Shown here piece after piece: positions 52,196 through 62,693 of a DNA stretch of 64,000 bases. Location of the stretch: positions 3,596,001 to 3,660,000 of the forward strand of contig NZ_JAMKCQ010000001.1 in assembly GCF_024169515.1 (NCBI RefSeq), given 5' to 3'. The position numbers were made by a program, and so were the translations under genes. This DNA is from Erwinia aphidicola. Lineage in GTDB: Bacteria; Pseudomonadota; Gammaproteobacteria; Enterobacterales; Enterobacteriaceae. The notes beneath the pieces were generated by a model. The model worked only from the letters and a program-made list of their open reading frames with translations, was not told where the DNA came from and searched no databases. Numbering within the stretch: the first letter of the stretch is position 1; each line of letters opens with the position of its first letter.

Positions 52196-53095
52196 CTATT
52201 TTGTGGTTTTCATGATTAAAAAATCAATCAGTGCTTTCACTCGCTTTGCATGACCGGTGCTCTTTAAGTAGTAGAGATAAACCGGTGGGTAGGTTTTCCA
52301 GTAAGGCATCATTACCGGGATAAATTGCGCTTTATCGGGCTGCAATTCATACACCGGCTCAAACAATCTGCCAATTCCAAGACCGCTGCGTATTCCATCT
52401 GCCATGACATCAATATCATTGCTGATGATTTGCCCTGGCATCTCAACGGTTAATTGCTCACCGTTATCCTCCAGCATCAGAGGCAGGATGCGGTTATTGG
52501 TGATAAAGCGGTAGCCAATGAGCTGATGCTGATGCAGGTCCGTCGGCAGTTCTGGCGTACCGTACTTTGCAAGATAGGCCGCTGAAGCATACAGACCCTC
52601 ACGAAACGGTTTCATCAACTGGCGAGCCACAACACTCTCTTCCAGGATATCGCCAAAACGTATGCCCAAATCAAAGCGCTCATCGATCATGTTCACGGTT
52701 CCGTCATACACGGATATCTCAAGCTGTATTCCGGGGTAGCTTTGGCAGAACTCCGCCATCAAGGGCTTCAGAATAAGCAGGTAAGCAAAGCGTGACAGCG
52801 TAATTCTGACCAGCCCGGAGGGGTCCTGATTCAGGTCTTTAATGCTTTCCACCGCGCTTTCCAGTGAGGCCACCGCCCGGGATGTCTGTTGCAACAACTG
52901 TTCTCCGGCGTCCGTTAGCTCAATGCGCCGCGTGGTGCGCACAAAAAGCGGGTGGCCAATATGTTGCTCAAGCAGTTTTAGCGCTTTGCTCACGGAAGGT
53001 GGCGTTATCTCAAGTTTCCTGGCCGCAGCAGTAATGCTGCCTTCACCGGCGATGCTCTGGAAAATACGGATTTGGTTGTAAATGACATTGTTCAT
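52196..53095 (-). CDS. LysR-family regulator
   Basis: The 299-residue protein starts MNNVIYNQIRIFQSIAGEGSITAAARKLEITPPSVSKALKLLEQHIGHPLFVRTTRRIELT, a typical LysR HTH, then an effector-binding domain. I use the ATG at 53095 because it aligns with other LysR starts; an upstream in-frame one adds eight residues. It diverges from an aldo/keto reductase gene, 182 bases away, which is its probable target. The effector is unknown. Confidence 0.88.
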   Translation of the reverse strand: MNNVIYNQIRIFQSIAGEGSITAAARKLEITPPSVSKALKLLEQHIGHPLFVRTTRRIELTDAGEQLLQQTSRAVASLESAVESIKDLNQDPSGLVRITLSRFAYLLILKPLMAEFCQSYPGIQLEISVYDGTVNMIDERFDLGIRFGDILEESVVARQLMKPFREGLYASAAYLAKYGTPELPTDLHQHQLIGYRFITNNRILPLMLEDNGEQLTVEMPGQIISNDIDVMADGIRSGLGIGRLFEPVYELQPDKAQFIPVMMPYWKTYPPVYLYYLKSTGHAKRVKALIDFLIMKTTK

Positions 53096-53277
53096 GGCGT
53101 CATCCTGAAGAGTAAACACAATCAGATTGTTAGCTGTTGGCTAAGAGTGTATGAGCTATTGCTGCTCTAAAAAACAGAATCAGGGTGGTTTATACTCACT
53201 TCCCGTTTAACAATCCACCGTTAGGGAAGCCAAATTCTGTGTCCTGATGACCAAATTAACGTGGTGAGGAGATGATT

Positions 53278-54336
53278 ATGCAGTATGTAAACCTGGGGCG
53301 AAGTGGCCTGAAAGTATCGCGATTGTGTCTGGGATGCATGAGTTACGGCGAACCAGAACGTCTTCCTCAGCCGTGGTCGCTTGATGAACGCGCTTCGCGG
53401 CCGCTGATTCGTCAGGCACTTGAGTCGGGAATTAATTTTTTTGATACGGCTAATATTTATTCAGGTGGAAGCTCAGAAGAAATTGTCGGTCGGGCGCTAC
53501 GCGATATGGCGTATCGGGATGAAATCGTCGTCGCCACCAAGGCTTTTTTCCCATGGCGTAACTCGCCAAACACAGGTTTTCTCTCGCGAAAATCGCTGTT
53601 TCAGGCCATCGATGACAGCCTTACCCGGTTGGGTATGGATTATGTGGATCTGTATCAGATCCACCGTTTTGATCACGGCACACCCGTTGAAGAAACCATG
53701 GAAGCGCTTCACGATTTGGTGAAAGCCGGGAAAGTTCGCTATATCGGTGCATCCTCAATGGAAGCCTGGCGTTTTGCCAAGATGCAGCATGTCGCTGAGC
53801 GTTACGGCTGGACGCGCTTTGTATCTATGCAACCGCAATACAATTTACTGTATCGGGAAGAAGAGCGGGAGATGCTGCCGCAATGTGAAGATCAGGGGGT
53901 GGGGGTTATCCCCTGGAGCCCGATGGCGCGCGGCAGACTGACACGCGACTGGAATGAAACCACTCCCCGAACGCAGAACGACGCCTTTGCGCTGAAAATG
54001 TATCAAAATGCCGCGCAGCAGGACCGGAAAGTGGTTGAGGTTGTGGCGCAGATTGCCGCTGAGCAGGGTGTGCCTCGCGCACATGTTGCGCTTGCATGGC
54101 TGCTGTCTAAATCTGTGATTACTGCCCCTATCATCGGTGCGACAAAAGCCGAACATCTTGCAACTGCAGTTGACGCGCTGACGCTAACATTGTCGCCAGA
54201 AGAGATCGCAGCGCTGGAGGCACCCTACGTACCTCATGTTGTTGATGGCATCGTACCGCCGCTGTCTGAACAAGCGCCACGGCTCTCACCCTTGCGAAGC
54301 CACCAGGGAGTGGAGCGCAATGAAAATGGATTATGA
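53278..54336 (+). CDS. Aldo/keto reductase (YajO/Tas-like)
   Basis: The 352-residue NADPH-dependent reductase has MQYVNLGRSGLKVSRLCLGCMSYG, DTANIYSGGSSEEIVGRAL (catalytic Asp and Tyr), VVATKAF (catalytic Lys), and YQIHRFD (catalytic His), so the tetrad is intact. The NADPH-binding IIGATKAEHLATAVDAL follows. I begin at 53278, with GAGGAG six bases upstream; an ATG two codons earlier lies too close to that SD. It likely reduces an aldehyde or ketone and may be regulated by the divergent LysR protein. Confidence 0.9.
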   Translation: MQYVNLGRSGLKVSRLCLGCMSYGEPERLPQPWSLDERASRPLIRQALESGINFFDTANIYSGGSSEEIVGRALRDMAYRDEIVVATKAFFPWRNSPNTGFLSRKSLFQAIDDSLTRLGMDYVDLYQIHRFDHGTPVEETMEALHDLVKAGKVRYIGASSMEAWRFAKMQHVAERYGWTRFVSMQPQYNLLYREEEREMLPQCEDQGVGVIPWSPMARGRLTRDWNETTPRTQNDAFALKMYQNAAQQDRKVVEVVAQIAAEQGVPRAHVALAWLLSKSVITAPIIGATKAEHLATAVDALTLTLSPEEIAALEAPYVPHVVDGIVPPLSEQAPRLSPLRSHQGVERNENGL

Positions 54337-54408
54337 TGCTGGCGCGGTTAATACGCCTTATCAATAATAGTGGCACAAAATTTAATGCATCCGAAAAGAG
54401 GGACATTT

Positions 54409-55137
54409 ATGAAAGCCGGGATTTCTTTATCACTTTTGTTGACTCTGGGCTGTTCCGCTGCTGCTCAGGAACAAAAAGGAACTGTTCCACCGGTGTTCAA
54501 TATGTTTGAATTCGTCATCCAGCAAAATAAAGATAATGCATACGACAGCCTGGCTGAAAAGAATATTACTGCTTCGGTAACCGGCGAATCTGGCACCCTG
54601 GCGATCTATTCAGCCAGACAAAAGTTAAACCCGTCAGCTGTTTATGTCTTTGAAATCTACGCTGATAGCAATGCCTATGAAAAACACCTGAATTCATTGA
54701 GCTATAAAGAATTTTTGCGCAATTCACCTGATATTCTGGTGGCGAACCAAACGCGTAGAATTGAGGTGAACCCGCAACTCCTGGCAGATAAACCGATTTT
54801 GCAAAGCGATAACACCATAAACAACTTTGTCATCGTTGATGTTAAACCAGAGTTCGGTTCAGATTTTCGCCATATCGTGTTGCCCGAAATGACACAGTCC
54901 ATTGAGCTGGAAGAGGGCGTTCTGGCCATGTATGCCGTTATCGATAAAGCCAATCCTGACCGCTGGTATTTCTATGAAATATACGCCAGCGAAGAGGCTT
55001 ATCAGGCCCATCGCATGACACCTCATTTTAAAAAATACATCGAGCAGACGGCAGAAATGACCACTTATAAAGAAGCTATCCCAATCAAACCCGGCAAGCT
55101 GATGAATAAGGGTGGCCTGAGATATGAAATTGAGTGA
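54409..55137 (+). CDS. Exported tandem ABM-domain monooxygenase-like protein
   Basis: The 242-residue product starts with a signal peptide, MKAGISLSLLLTLGCSAAAQE; the Cys after LTLG could be a lipobox, making it a lipoprotein. Two antibiotic-biosynthesis-monooxygenase (ABM) domains follow, each with the pattern of a short YSARQKLNPSAVYVFEIYADSNAYEKHL-like or YAVIDKANPDRWYFYEIYASEEAYQAHR segment. Cytoplasmic single-ABM proteins (YgiN type) oxidise quinols or degrade haem. An exported tandem form is less usual and may act in the periplasm. It follows the aldo/keto reductase by 72 bases and may share its transcript. Confidence 0.75.
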   Translation: MKAGISLSLLLTLGCSAAAQEQKGTVPPVFNMFEFVIQQNKDNAYDSLAEKNITASVTGESGTLAIYSARQKLNPSAVYVFEIYADSNAYEKHLNSLSYKEFLRNSPDILVANQTRRIEVNPQLLADKPILQSDNTINNFVIVDVKPEFGSDFRHIVLPEMTQSIELEEGVLAMYAVIDKANPDRWYFYEIYASEEAYQAHRMTPHFKKYIEQTAEMTTYKEAIPIKPGKLMNKGGLRYEIE

Positions 55138-55195
55138 TGAACTGCATCGTTGCTGCACTTGTAAGCTAAGTGTCTCTGTCATCTGACCACTAAAC

Positions 55196-55230
55196 GCAAA
55201 AAGCCCGCTCGGGTTTCCCCGAGCGGGCTT
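55196..55230 (-). terminator. Terminator of tRNA-Asn
   Basis: A perfect 13-bp stem, AAGCCCGCTCGGG (55201-55213) with CCCGAGCGGGCTT (55218-55230), is followed on the minus strand by TTTGCGTTT. It lies 9 bases from the tRNA 3' end and is a strong Rho-independent terminator. It may also end the plus-strand ABM transcript. Confidence 0.9.
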
Positions 55231-55239
55231 CTCTAAATA

Positions 55240-55315
55240 TGGCTCCTCTGACTGGACTCGAACCAGTGACATACGGATTAACAGTCCGCCGTTCTACCGA
55301 CTGAACTACAGAGGA
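55240..55315 (-). tRNA. tRNA-Asn (GTT anticodon)
   Basis: Read on the minus strand, the 76 bases fold as a canonical enterobacterial tRNA-Asn: acceptor TCCTCTG pairing with CAGAGGA, a D-arm with TTCAGTCGGTAGAACG, anticodon loop CTGTTAAT (anticodon GTT), the T-arm with TTCGAGT, and an encoded GCCA end. It is intact. A terminator follows immediately. Its 3' end recurs at 62060, marking an integration scar. Confidence 0.97.
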
Positions 55316-57861
<2,546 letters not shown>

Positions 57862-57882
57862 AACTAGCCTGAGTCTGCAACC

Positions 57883-57917
57883 AGCCCGCCCGGGAAACCC
57901 GGTGCGGGCTTTTTTTT
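57883..57917 (+). terminator. katG terminator
   Basis: AGCCCGC (57883-57889) pairs with GCGGGCT (57904-57910), extended by an inner CGGG/CCCG pairing around AAA, and is followed by a run of eight T. It lies 22 bases after the katG stop and 5 bases before the end of sitD, so it may also serve the leftward operon partially. Confidence 0.9.
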
Positions 57918-57921
57918 ATTC

Positions 57922-58761
57922 TCAGCGGGCCGTGATAGCGTGGCGATCGCGCCTGGCCGAGAAGATAAACGCGGCGATAAACAGCACCGCGAACAGCAGC
58001 ACAATGGTCGGGCCGGGCGCGCTGTCGAGGAAGAATGACAGGTAAGTGCCGCTAAAACAGACCACCACCGACAGCAGTACCGAGCAGATCATCACCGAGG
58101 AGAAGCGGCGCATCAGCAGAATGGCAATCGCCCCGGGCGCGATCAGCAGCGCAATCGACAGCACAATGCCGACCGCCTTCAGCGTGGCAACGATAGTCAG
58201 GGCAATCATACTTAGCAGCCCGTAGTGCAGCAGCGCGGTATTCAGCCCGCAGGCTTTGGCCTGCTGCGCGTCAAACGCGTGCAGGACCAGATCGCGCCAC
58301 TTGATGCCGATAATCATGGCAATCACACCGGCAATGGCACCGCTCTGCCAGATATCCGCAGGCGAGATGCCGAGCATGTCGCCAAACAGGATGTGGTCGA
58401 GGTGCACCTCTGACTTGACGGAGATATAGATAATCAGGCCGACGGCAAACATCCCCGAGAAGACGATCCCCATCACCGTATCCTGCTTGATGCGGCTGTT
58501 CTCCTTCAGGTAGCCGGTCGCCAGCGCGCAGAACAGCCCGGCGCAGAATGCGCCAATAGCCAGCGGGATGCCGACGATCCACGCAATCACCACGCCGGGA
58601 AATACCGCGTGGCTCATCGCATCGCCCATCAGCGACCAGCCCTTGATCACCATAAAGCTGGAGAGCAGGGCGCAGGGAATAGCGACAATCACCGAGATGG
58701 TCAGCGCGGCATGCATGAAATCAAACTCAAACGGGCTGAGCAGCAGCTCTGTCAGGTTCAT
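57922..58761 (-). CDS. sitD: SitD, Mn/Fe ABC importer permease
   Basis: The 279-residue permease has about eight membrane segments and the ABC-3 family features FSSFMVIKGWSLMGDAMSHAVFPGVV-like N-terminal part and KAVGIVLSIALLIAPGAIAILL. I begin at the ATG at 58761, which overlaps the sitC stop; a longer frame extends upstream but would lie wholly inside sitC. With SitC it makes the channel of the SitABCD (YfeABCD) manganese and ferrous-iron importer. Confidence 0.92.
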   Translation of the reverse strand: MNLTELLLSPFEFDFMHAALTISVIVAIPCALLSSFMVIKGWSLMGDAMSHAVFPGVVIAWIVGIPLAIGAFCAGLFCALATGYLKENSRIKQDTVMGIVFSGMFAVGLIIYISVKSEVHLDHILFGDMLGISPADIWQSGAIAGVIAMIIGIKWRDLVLHAFDAQQAKACGLNTALLHYGLLSMIALTIVATLKAVGIVLSIALLIAPGAIAILLMRRFSSVMICSVLLSVVVCFSGTYLSFFLDSAPGPTIVLLFAVLFIAAFIFSARRDRHAITAR

Positions 58762-59612
58762 AGTACCTCCTCTCCCTGGCTGACGCGGCGGCGGCGTGCC
58801 AGCAGCCCGTGTTTCGGGGCGAAGACAAAGGCGATAAGAAACACCAGCGTCTGCGCCACCACGATAATGCCGCCGGTCGCGCCGTCGAGATAGTAGCTCA
58901 CCCAGGCGCCAAAGAAGCTGGTGACGCTGCCAATCACCACCGCAATCAGCAGCAGCCGCTGGAAGCGGTCGGTCAGCAGATACGCCGTCGCCCCCGGCGT
59001 GACCACCAGGCAGATCACCAGAAAGGCGCCGACGGTTTGCAGCGCGGCGATGGTGCAGGCCGCCAGCAGGGTGAAGAACAGCAGCTTCAGGCGGGTGGGG
59101 TTGAGGCCGACCGAGCGCGCGTGGTTCTCGTCGAAGAAGGTCACCATCAGGTCTTTCCACTTCACCAGCAAAATCAGCAGCGAGGTGAAGCCGATAATCG
59201 CCAGCTGCAGGATATCTTCCGGGGCAATCGCCAGAATATTGCCCAGTACGATGGTCTGAATATTTACCGAGGTGGGGTTAAGCGACACCATAAACAGCCC
59301 GAGGCCGAAGAAGGAGGAGAAGATCAGCCCGATAATCGCATCCTCCTTCAGCCGGGTACGCTGATTGAGAAACAGCATGCTGCCCGCCGCCAGCCCGCCG
59401 GAGAGAAAGGCACCCAGCGCGAACGGCAGGCCCAGCATATAGGCTCCCGCCACGCCGGGCACAATCGAGTGCGACAGCGCATCACCAATCAGCGACCAGC
59501 CCTTAAGCATCAGATAGCAGGAGAGAAACGCGCACACGCCGCCAACCAGCGCCGAAACCCACATGGCGTTCAGCATATACTGGTAGTGAAAGGGTTCCGC
59601 CAGCCACGCCAT
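58758..59612 (-). CDS. sitC: SitC, Mn/Fe ABC importer permease
   Basis: The 284-residue permease of the ABC-3 (TroC/YfeC) family starts MAWLAEPFHYQYMLNAMWVSALVGGVCAFLSCYLMLKGWSLIGDALSHSIVPGVAGAYMLG and contains QTVGAFLVICLVVTPGATAYLL near the end. Its start shares one base with the sitB stop and it overlaps sitD by 4 bases. It is complete and hydrophobic throughout. The order A-B-C-D matches yfe/sit operons of enterobacteria. Confidence 0.93.
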   Translation of the reverse strand: MAWLAEPFHYQYMLNAMWVSALVGGVCAFLSCYLMLKGWSLIGDALSHSIVPGVAGAYMLGLPFALGAFLSGGLAAGSMLFLNQRTRLKEDAIIGLIFSSFFGLGLFMVSLNPTSVNIQTIVLGNILAIAPEDILQLAIIGFTSLLILLVKWKDLMVTFFDENHARSVGLNPTRLKLLFFTLLAACTIAALQTVGAFLVICLVVTPGATAYLLTDRFQRLLLIAVVIGSVTSFFGAWVSYYLDGATGGIIVVAQTLVFLIAFVFAPKHGLLARRRRVSQGEEVL

Positions 59613-60403
59613 CAGCGCTGCCCCCCAACCACCGTCAGGCCCGGCTGCGGCAGCTCATCGCTAAACTCGACGCCGCGCAGCGCGCCGCTGAAGGCATTTT
59701 CCAGATTCTCACGCGTGAAGGTGGTGGCCGTTGGCCCGCAGGCCAGCACCGTGCCTTTGACGATGGCGGTATGATCGCAGTAGTCGCTGACGGTGGCGAG
59801 ATTATGGGTAGAGACCAGCATGGTGCGGCCCTCGGCGCGCAGCTCATGCAGCAGGCTGATAATTTGCCTTTCGGTGTTAACGTCCACCCCGGTAAAGGGT
59901 TCATCCAGCAGGATCACCTGCCCGCGCTGAGCAATGGCGCGGGCGAGGAACACGCGTTTTTTCTGCCCGCCGGAGAGTTCACCAATCTGGCGCTGGCGGA
60001 AATCAGCCATGCCGACGCGCTCCAGCGCCTCAGCCACCAGCCGTTTGTCCTCCGCCCGCGCGATGCGCAGCATCCCCATGTGCCCGTAGCGGCCCATCAT
60101 CACCACATCCTCCACCAGCACCGGGAACGACCAGTCGACGTCTTCGGACTGCGGTACGTAGGCGACCAGGTTACTTTTCAGGGCGCGTTTTTCGCTCATG
60201 CCAAGCAGGGTGATTGACCCGCTGGAGAGCGGCACAAAGCCCATAATCGCCTTAAACAACGTCGACTTTCCGGAGCCGTTGATGCCGAGCAGCGCGGCAA
60301 TGCTGCCGGCCGGGATCTGTAAGGTAGCGTCGCGCAGGGCCGTGTGCCCGTTACGGTAAGTGACCGTCAGCTGGCTGACGTCGATACCGGGCTGCTGGTT
60401 CAT
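59612..60403 (-). CDS. sitB: SitB, Mn/Fe ABC importer ATPase
   Basis: The 263-residue ATPase has Walker A GINGSGKSTLF, signature LSGGQKKRVFLARAIA, Walker B VILLDEPFTGVD and the H-loop MLVSTHNLA. The QSEDVDWSFPVLVEDVVMMGRYGHMG stretch is typical of the metal-importing MntB/ZnuC/YfeB group. It overlaps sitA by 4 bases. It energises SitC/SitD transport of Mn2+ or Fe2+. Confidence 0.94.
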   Translation of the reverse strand: MNQQPGIDVSQLTVTYRNGHTALRDATLQIPAGSIAALLGINGSGKSTLFKAIMGFVPLSSGSITLLGMSEKRALKSNLVAYVPQSEDVDWSFPVLVEDVVMMGRYGHMGMLRIARAEDKRLVAEALERVGMADFRQRQIGELSGGQKKRVFLARAIAQRGQVILLDEPFTGVDVNTERQIISLLHELRAEGRTMLVSTHNLATVSDYCDHTAIVKGTVLACGPTATTFTRENLENAFSGALRGVEFSDELPQPGLTVVGGQR

Positions 60404-61311
60404 TTTGCTAACCCCTCGTTGATGCCGTTGACCACGGTTTCGCTGGTGACGCGCAGCAGGTCGAGATAGGTCGGCACCGGGCCGTCTGCCGCACTCAGCG
60501 AGTCGACATACAGCACGCCGCCATAGTGGCTGCCGGTTTCCCGCGCCACCTGACGCGCCGCTTTATCGGACACGGTGCTCTCGCTGAACACCGTCGGGAT
60601 CTGCTGCTGTTTCACCGTGTCGATCACTTTACGCACCTGCTGCGGCGTGCCCTGCTGGTCGGCGTTAATCGGCCACAGGTACAGCTCCTTCAGGCCGAAG
60701 TCGCGCGTCAGGTAGGAGAATGCGCCCTCGCTAGTCACCAGCCAGCGCTTGTCGGCGGGGATCTGCGCCAGCGCCTGCTCGACCGGGGCAACGGCCGCAT
60801 TGATTTTGGCTTTGTAGGCTTCAGCATTCTGGCGATAGGTTGCCGCGTTGTCCGGGTCATACTTCACCAGCGCATCGCGGATGTTATCGACGTAGATCAG
60901 CGCATTTTTCGGCGACATCCACGCGTGTGGATTCGGTTTGCCGCTGTACGGCCCTTCGCTGATGCCCATCGGCGCGATCCCGTCAGAGACCACGACCTCC
61001 GGCACCCCGGAGAGATGACGGTAAAAGCGCTGGAACCAGAGCTCGAGATTGAGGCCGTTGGCAAGGATCAGCTGCGCCCCCTGAGCGCGCTTGATATCGC
61101 CCGGCGTCGGCTGATATTCATGGATCTCCGCCCCCGGTTTGGTGATCGAGGCGACATCGGCGGCATCCCCGGCGACGTTTTTCGCCATATCGGCGATCAC
61201 GGTGAAGGTGGTGATCACCTTGAATTTTTCTGCGGCGCTGGCAGGGGCCAGCGGTAACAGAGCAACCAGCAGGGCGCACAGCCCGCGTTTAATCCAAAGC
61301 CGTTCAGGCAT
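60400..61311 (-). CDS. sitA: SitA, periplasmic Mn/Fe-binding protein
   Basis: SitA/YfeA binds Mn2+ or Fe2+ in the periplasm. The 303-residue product has a signal peptide (RLWIKRGLCALLVALLPLAPASA) and the cluster A-I fold: FKVITTFTVIADMAKNVAGD, PGAEIHEYQPTPGDIKRAQ (first His ligand), GKPNPHAWMSPKNALIYVDNI (second His), TSEGAFSYLTRDFGL (Glu) and YVDSLSAADGPVPTYL (Asp), so all four metal ligands are present. The start at 61311 gives the shortest credible signal peptide; ATG at 61323 is an alternative. An MntR-like palindrome lies about 50 bases upstream. Confidence 0.94.
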   Translation of the reverse strand: MPERLWIKRGLCALLVALLPLAPASAAEKFKVITTFTVIADMAKNVAGDAADVASITKPGAEIHEYQPTPGDIKRAQGAQLILANGLNLELWFQRFYRHLSGVPEVVVSDGIAPMGISEGPYSGKPNPHAWMSPKNALIYVDNIRDALVKYDPDNAATYRQNAEAYKAKINAAVAPVEQALAQIPADKRWLVTSEGAFSYLTRDFGLKELYLWPINADQQGTPQQVRKVIDTVKQQQIPTVFSESTVSDKAARQVARETGSHYGGVLYVDSLSAADGPVPTYLDLLRVTSETVVNGINEGLAK

Positions 61312-61361
61312 TACAACCCCCATAGAGTATAAAAAATCGGCATAGTTAGCTGTTGCTATAA

Positions 61362-61381
61362 GGTATAGCACAGGCTATATC
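61362..61381 (-). promoter_or_regulatory. MntR-like operator upstream of sitA
   Basis: TATAGC (61364-61369) and GCTATA (61374-61379) form a perfect inverted repeat with a 4-base spacer, inside AAGGTATAGCACAGGCTATA. This resembles the enterobacterial MntR box (AACATAGCaaagGCTATGTT). Its position 50-70 bases before sitA suits manganese-dependent repression. No clear Fur box was seen beside it. Confidence 0.7.
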
Positions 61382-61562
61382 GCAGGGTGAATCATTTTTA
61401 CAGGGGATGACAATTCAATATTCACGACTCTGAGGGTTTTCATCAACTATTGTTGATCCAGAGCCAGAAGTGAACTGAGTTAAGATGTGACTATAAACGC
61501 GAGTGCGGTGAATCGACCCGCTGCTCAACAGGCTGTGCAAAAAAACAGATAATGGTGATGAT

Positions 61563-62015
61563 ATGATTAAGAAAGCAGTTTTGGCAGCGTTAGCAATAAC
61601 GGTATTTATTCAGTCTCCTGCGCACGCAATTTCTGAAAAGTACCGTCAGCAGCTCGAGCGTTCCGGCTGTACTCAGCAGTCGGAGCTGCAGGGGTGTGAT
61701 ATACACAAATCTAAGCAGCAGAACGCCCGCGCGGGGTTTTCTGACAAAACCATGCAGGGCGCAGCAAACGGGTTAACTGCTTTTGCCGGGAACTATATTG
61801 CCAGCCAAAAAAATGGTGGGAAAGTCGCTGAGATTCATATTGAGGGGGATAGCGTCTATGTCGACGGCAAAGAAGTTGCCGATGTAAACCATGTCGGCGA
61901 TGTGCTGACCTTTCAGCAGGATGACACCGTCTATACCCTCTATTTAAATAACAAAGGCAACAACAGCTGGAAAAACAGTGATTCAGAGACCAGCGGTCCA
62001 GTAAGCGCCGAATAA
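61563..62015 (+). CDS. Small exported protein of unknown function
   Basis: The 150-residue product has a clear signal peptide (MIKKAVLAALAITVFIQSPAHA). The mature part has two Cys (GCTQQSELQGC), likely a disulfide, then a Gly/Ala-rich middle and a C-terminal segment alternating polar and hydrophobic residues (VYVDGKEVADVNHVGDVLTF, DTVYTLYLNNKG), suggesting beta structure. A start codon with weak upstream GGTGATG is used. The gene is divergent from sitA across 250 bases and ends just before a terminator. I do not recognise the family. Confidence 0.7.
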   Translation: MIKKAVLAALAITVFIQSPAHAISEKYRQQLERSGCTQQSELQGCDIHKSKQQNARAGFSDKTMQGAANGLTAFAGNYIASQKNGGKVAEIHIEGDSVYVDGKEVADVNHVGDVLTFQQDDTVYTLYLNNKGNNSWKNSDSETSGPVSAE

Positions 62016-62021
62016 AGCAAA

Positions 62022-62051
62022 AAGCCCGCTCAGGTTTCCCTGAGCGGGCTT
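62022..62051. terminator. Second copy of the tRNA-Asn terminator
   Basis: AAGCCCGCTCAGG (62022-62034) and CCTGAGCGGGCTT (62039-62051) form a perfect 13-bp stem nearly identical to the tRNA-Asn terminator at 55201, with a compensated base-pair change (A-T for G-C). It now lies just after the small exported protein gene and before a tRNA-Asn 3' fragment. The flanking AAAAAG lets it serve the minus strand. Confidence 0.85.
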
Positions 62052-62075
62052 CTTAAATATGGCTCCTCTGACTGG
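62052..62075 (-). other. Putative attachment-site scar: tRNA-Asn 3' end fragment
   Basis: TGGCTCCTCTGACTGG (62060-62075) is identical to the 3'-terminal 16 bases of tRNA-Asn at 55240-55255, in the same orientation and next to the same terminator, but the rest of the tRNA is missing. tRNA-targeting integrases leave exactly such a 3' fragment at the far side of the inserted element. The element should extend to the right. Confidence 0.7.
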
Positions 62076-62295
62076 GATCGCCTTTGCCAGTAATTGGCTG
62101 ATAAATAGGCTAAAATTGAATCCACTGTCTGTCAAGACCAGCAGAATGACCACCTTATGCTATACATGCCATCCATCTTGATCATACAAATCTATTGTAA
62201 GCCAGTGCAGTTTATCATCTAAGGCCTACTTAATGATTTACCTATTAGTCTCATTGAGATACGTTTAATGTAGGGGGGCACTTTGATCGTTATAT
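62076..62295. other. Non-coding left margin of putative island
   Basis: These 220 AT-rich bases lie between the tRNA fragment and the IS3-family element. I see no gene, integrase fragment or clear repeat. Base composition differs from the GC-rich sit region on the left, consistent with foreign DNA. Confidence 0.4.
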
Positions 62296-62358
62296 TGAAT
62301 CGCCACGGGTTTAACAGACACCTCAGAGTCATTTAAGATGGCTTAAAGAGAGGTGCCC

Positions 62359-62637
62359 ATGAGCGGTAAGCGTTATCCCGAAGAGTTTAAAATTGAAGCA
62401 GTCAAACAGGTTGTTGATCGCGGTTATTCTGTTGCCAGCGTTGCAACACGTCTCGATATCACCACCCACAGCCTTTACGCCTGGATAAAGAAGTACGGTC
62501 CGGATTCTTCCACTAATAAAGAAGAGTCAGATGCTCAGGCCGAGATCCGCCGTCTCCAGAAAGAGCTGAAGCGGGTTACCGACGAACGGGACATATTAAA
62601 AAAAGCCGCGGCGTACTTCGCAAAGCTGTCCGACTGA
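62359..62637 (+). CDS. IS3-family transposase OrfA
   Basis: The 92-residue OrfA begins MSGKRYPEEFKIEAVKQVVDRGYSVASVATRLDITTHSLYAWIKKYG, a helix-turn-helix that binds the IS ends, followed by a leucine-zipper-like AQAEIRRLQKELKRVTDERDILKKAA. I prefer the ATG to a GTG two codons upstream. The slippery A7G at 62598-62605 lies in the last part, allowing a -1 shift into orfB. Confidence 0.93.
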   Translation: MSGKRYPEEFKIEAVKQVVDRGYSVASVATRLDITTHSLYAWIKKYGPDSSTNKEESDAQAEIRRLQKELKRVTDERDILKKAAAYFAKLSD

Positions 62638-62693
62638 GGTACGCCTTTATCCGTGACAACACCTGTTGCTGGCCTGTTCGCCTGCTCTGTCGG

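Noticed and set aside
57922..59160. 412-residue version of sitD
   Set aside because: The first ~130 residues are read inside sitC in another frame and have no membrane or family character; the ATG at 58761 gives the normal SitD length.
58809..59774. Long 321-codon plus-strand frame opposite sitC/sitB
   Set aside because: It is antisense to two well-supported genes, His/Gln/Arg-rich like a frame shadow, and has no family motif.
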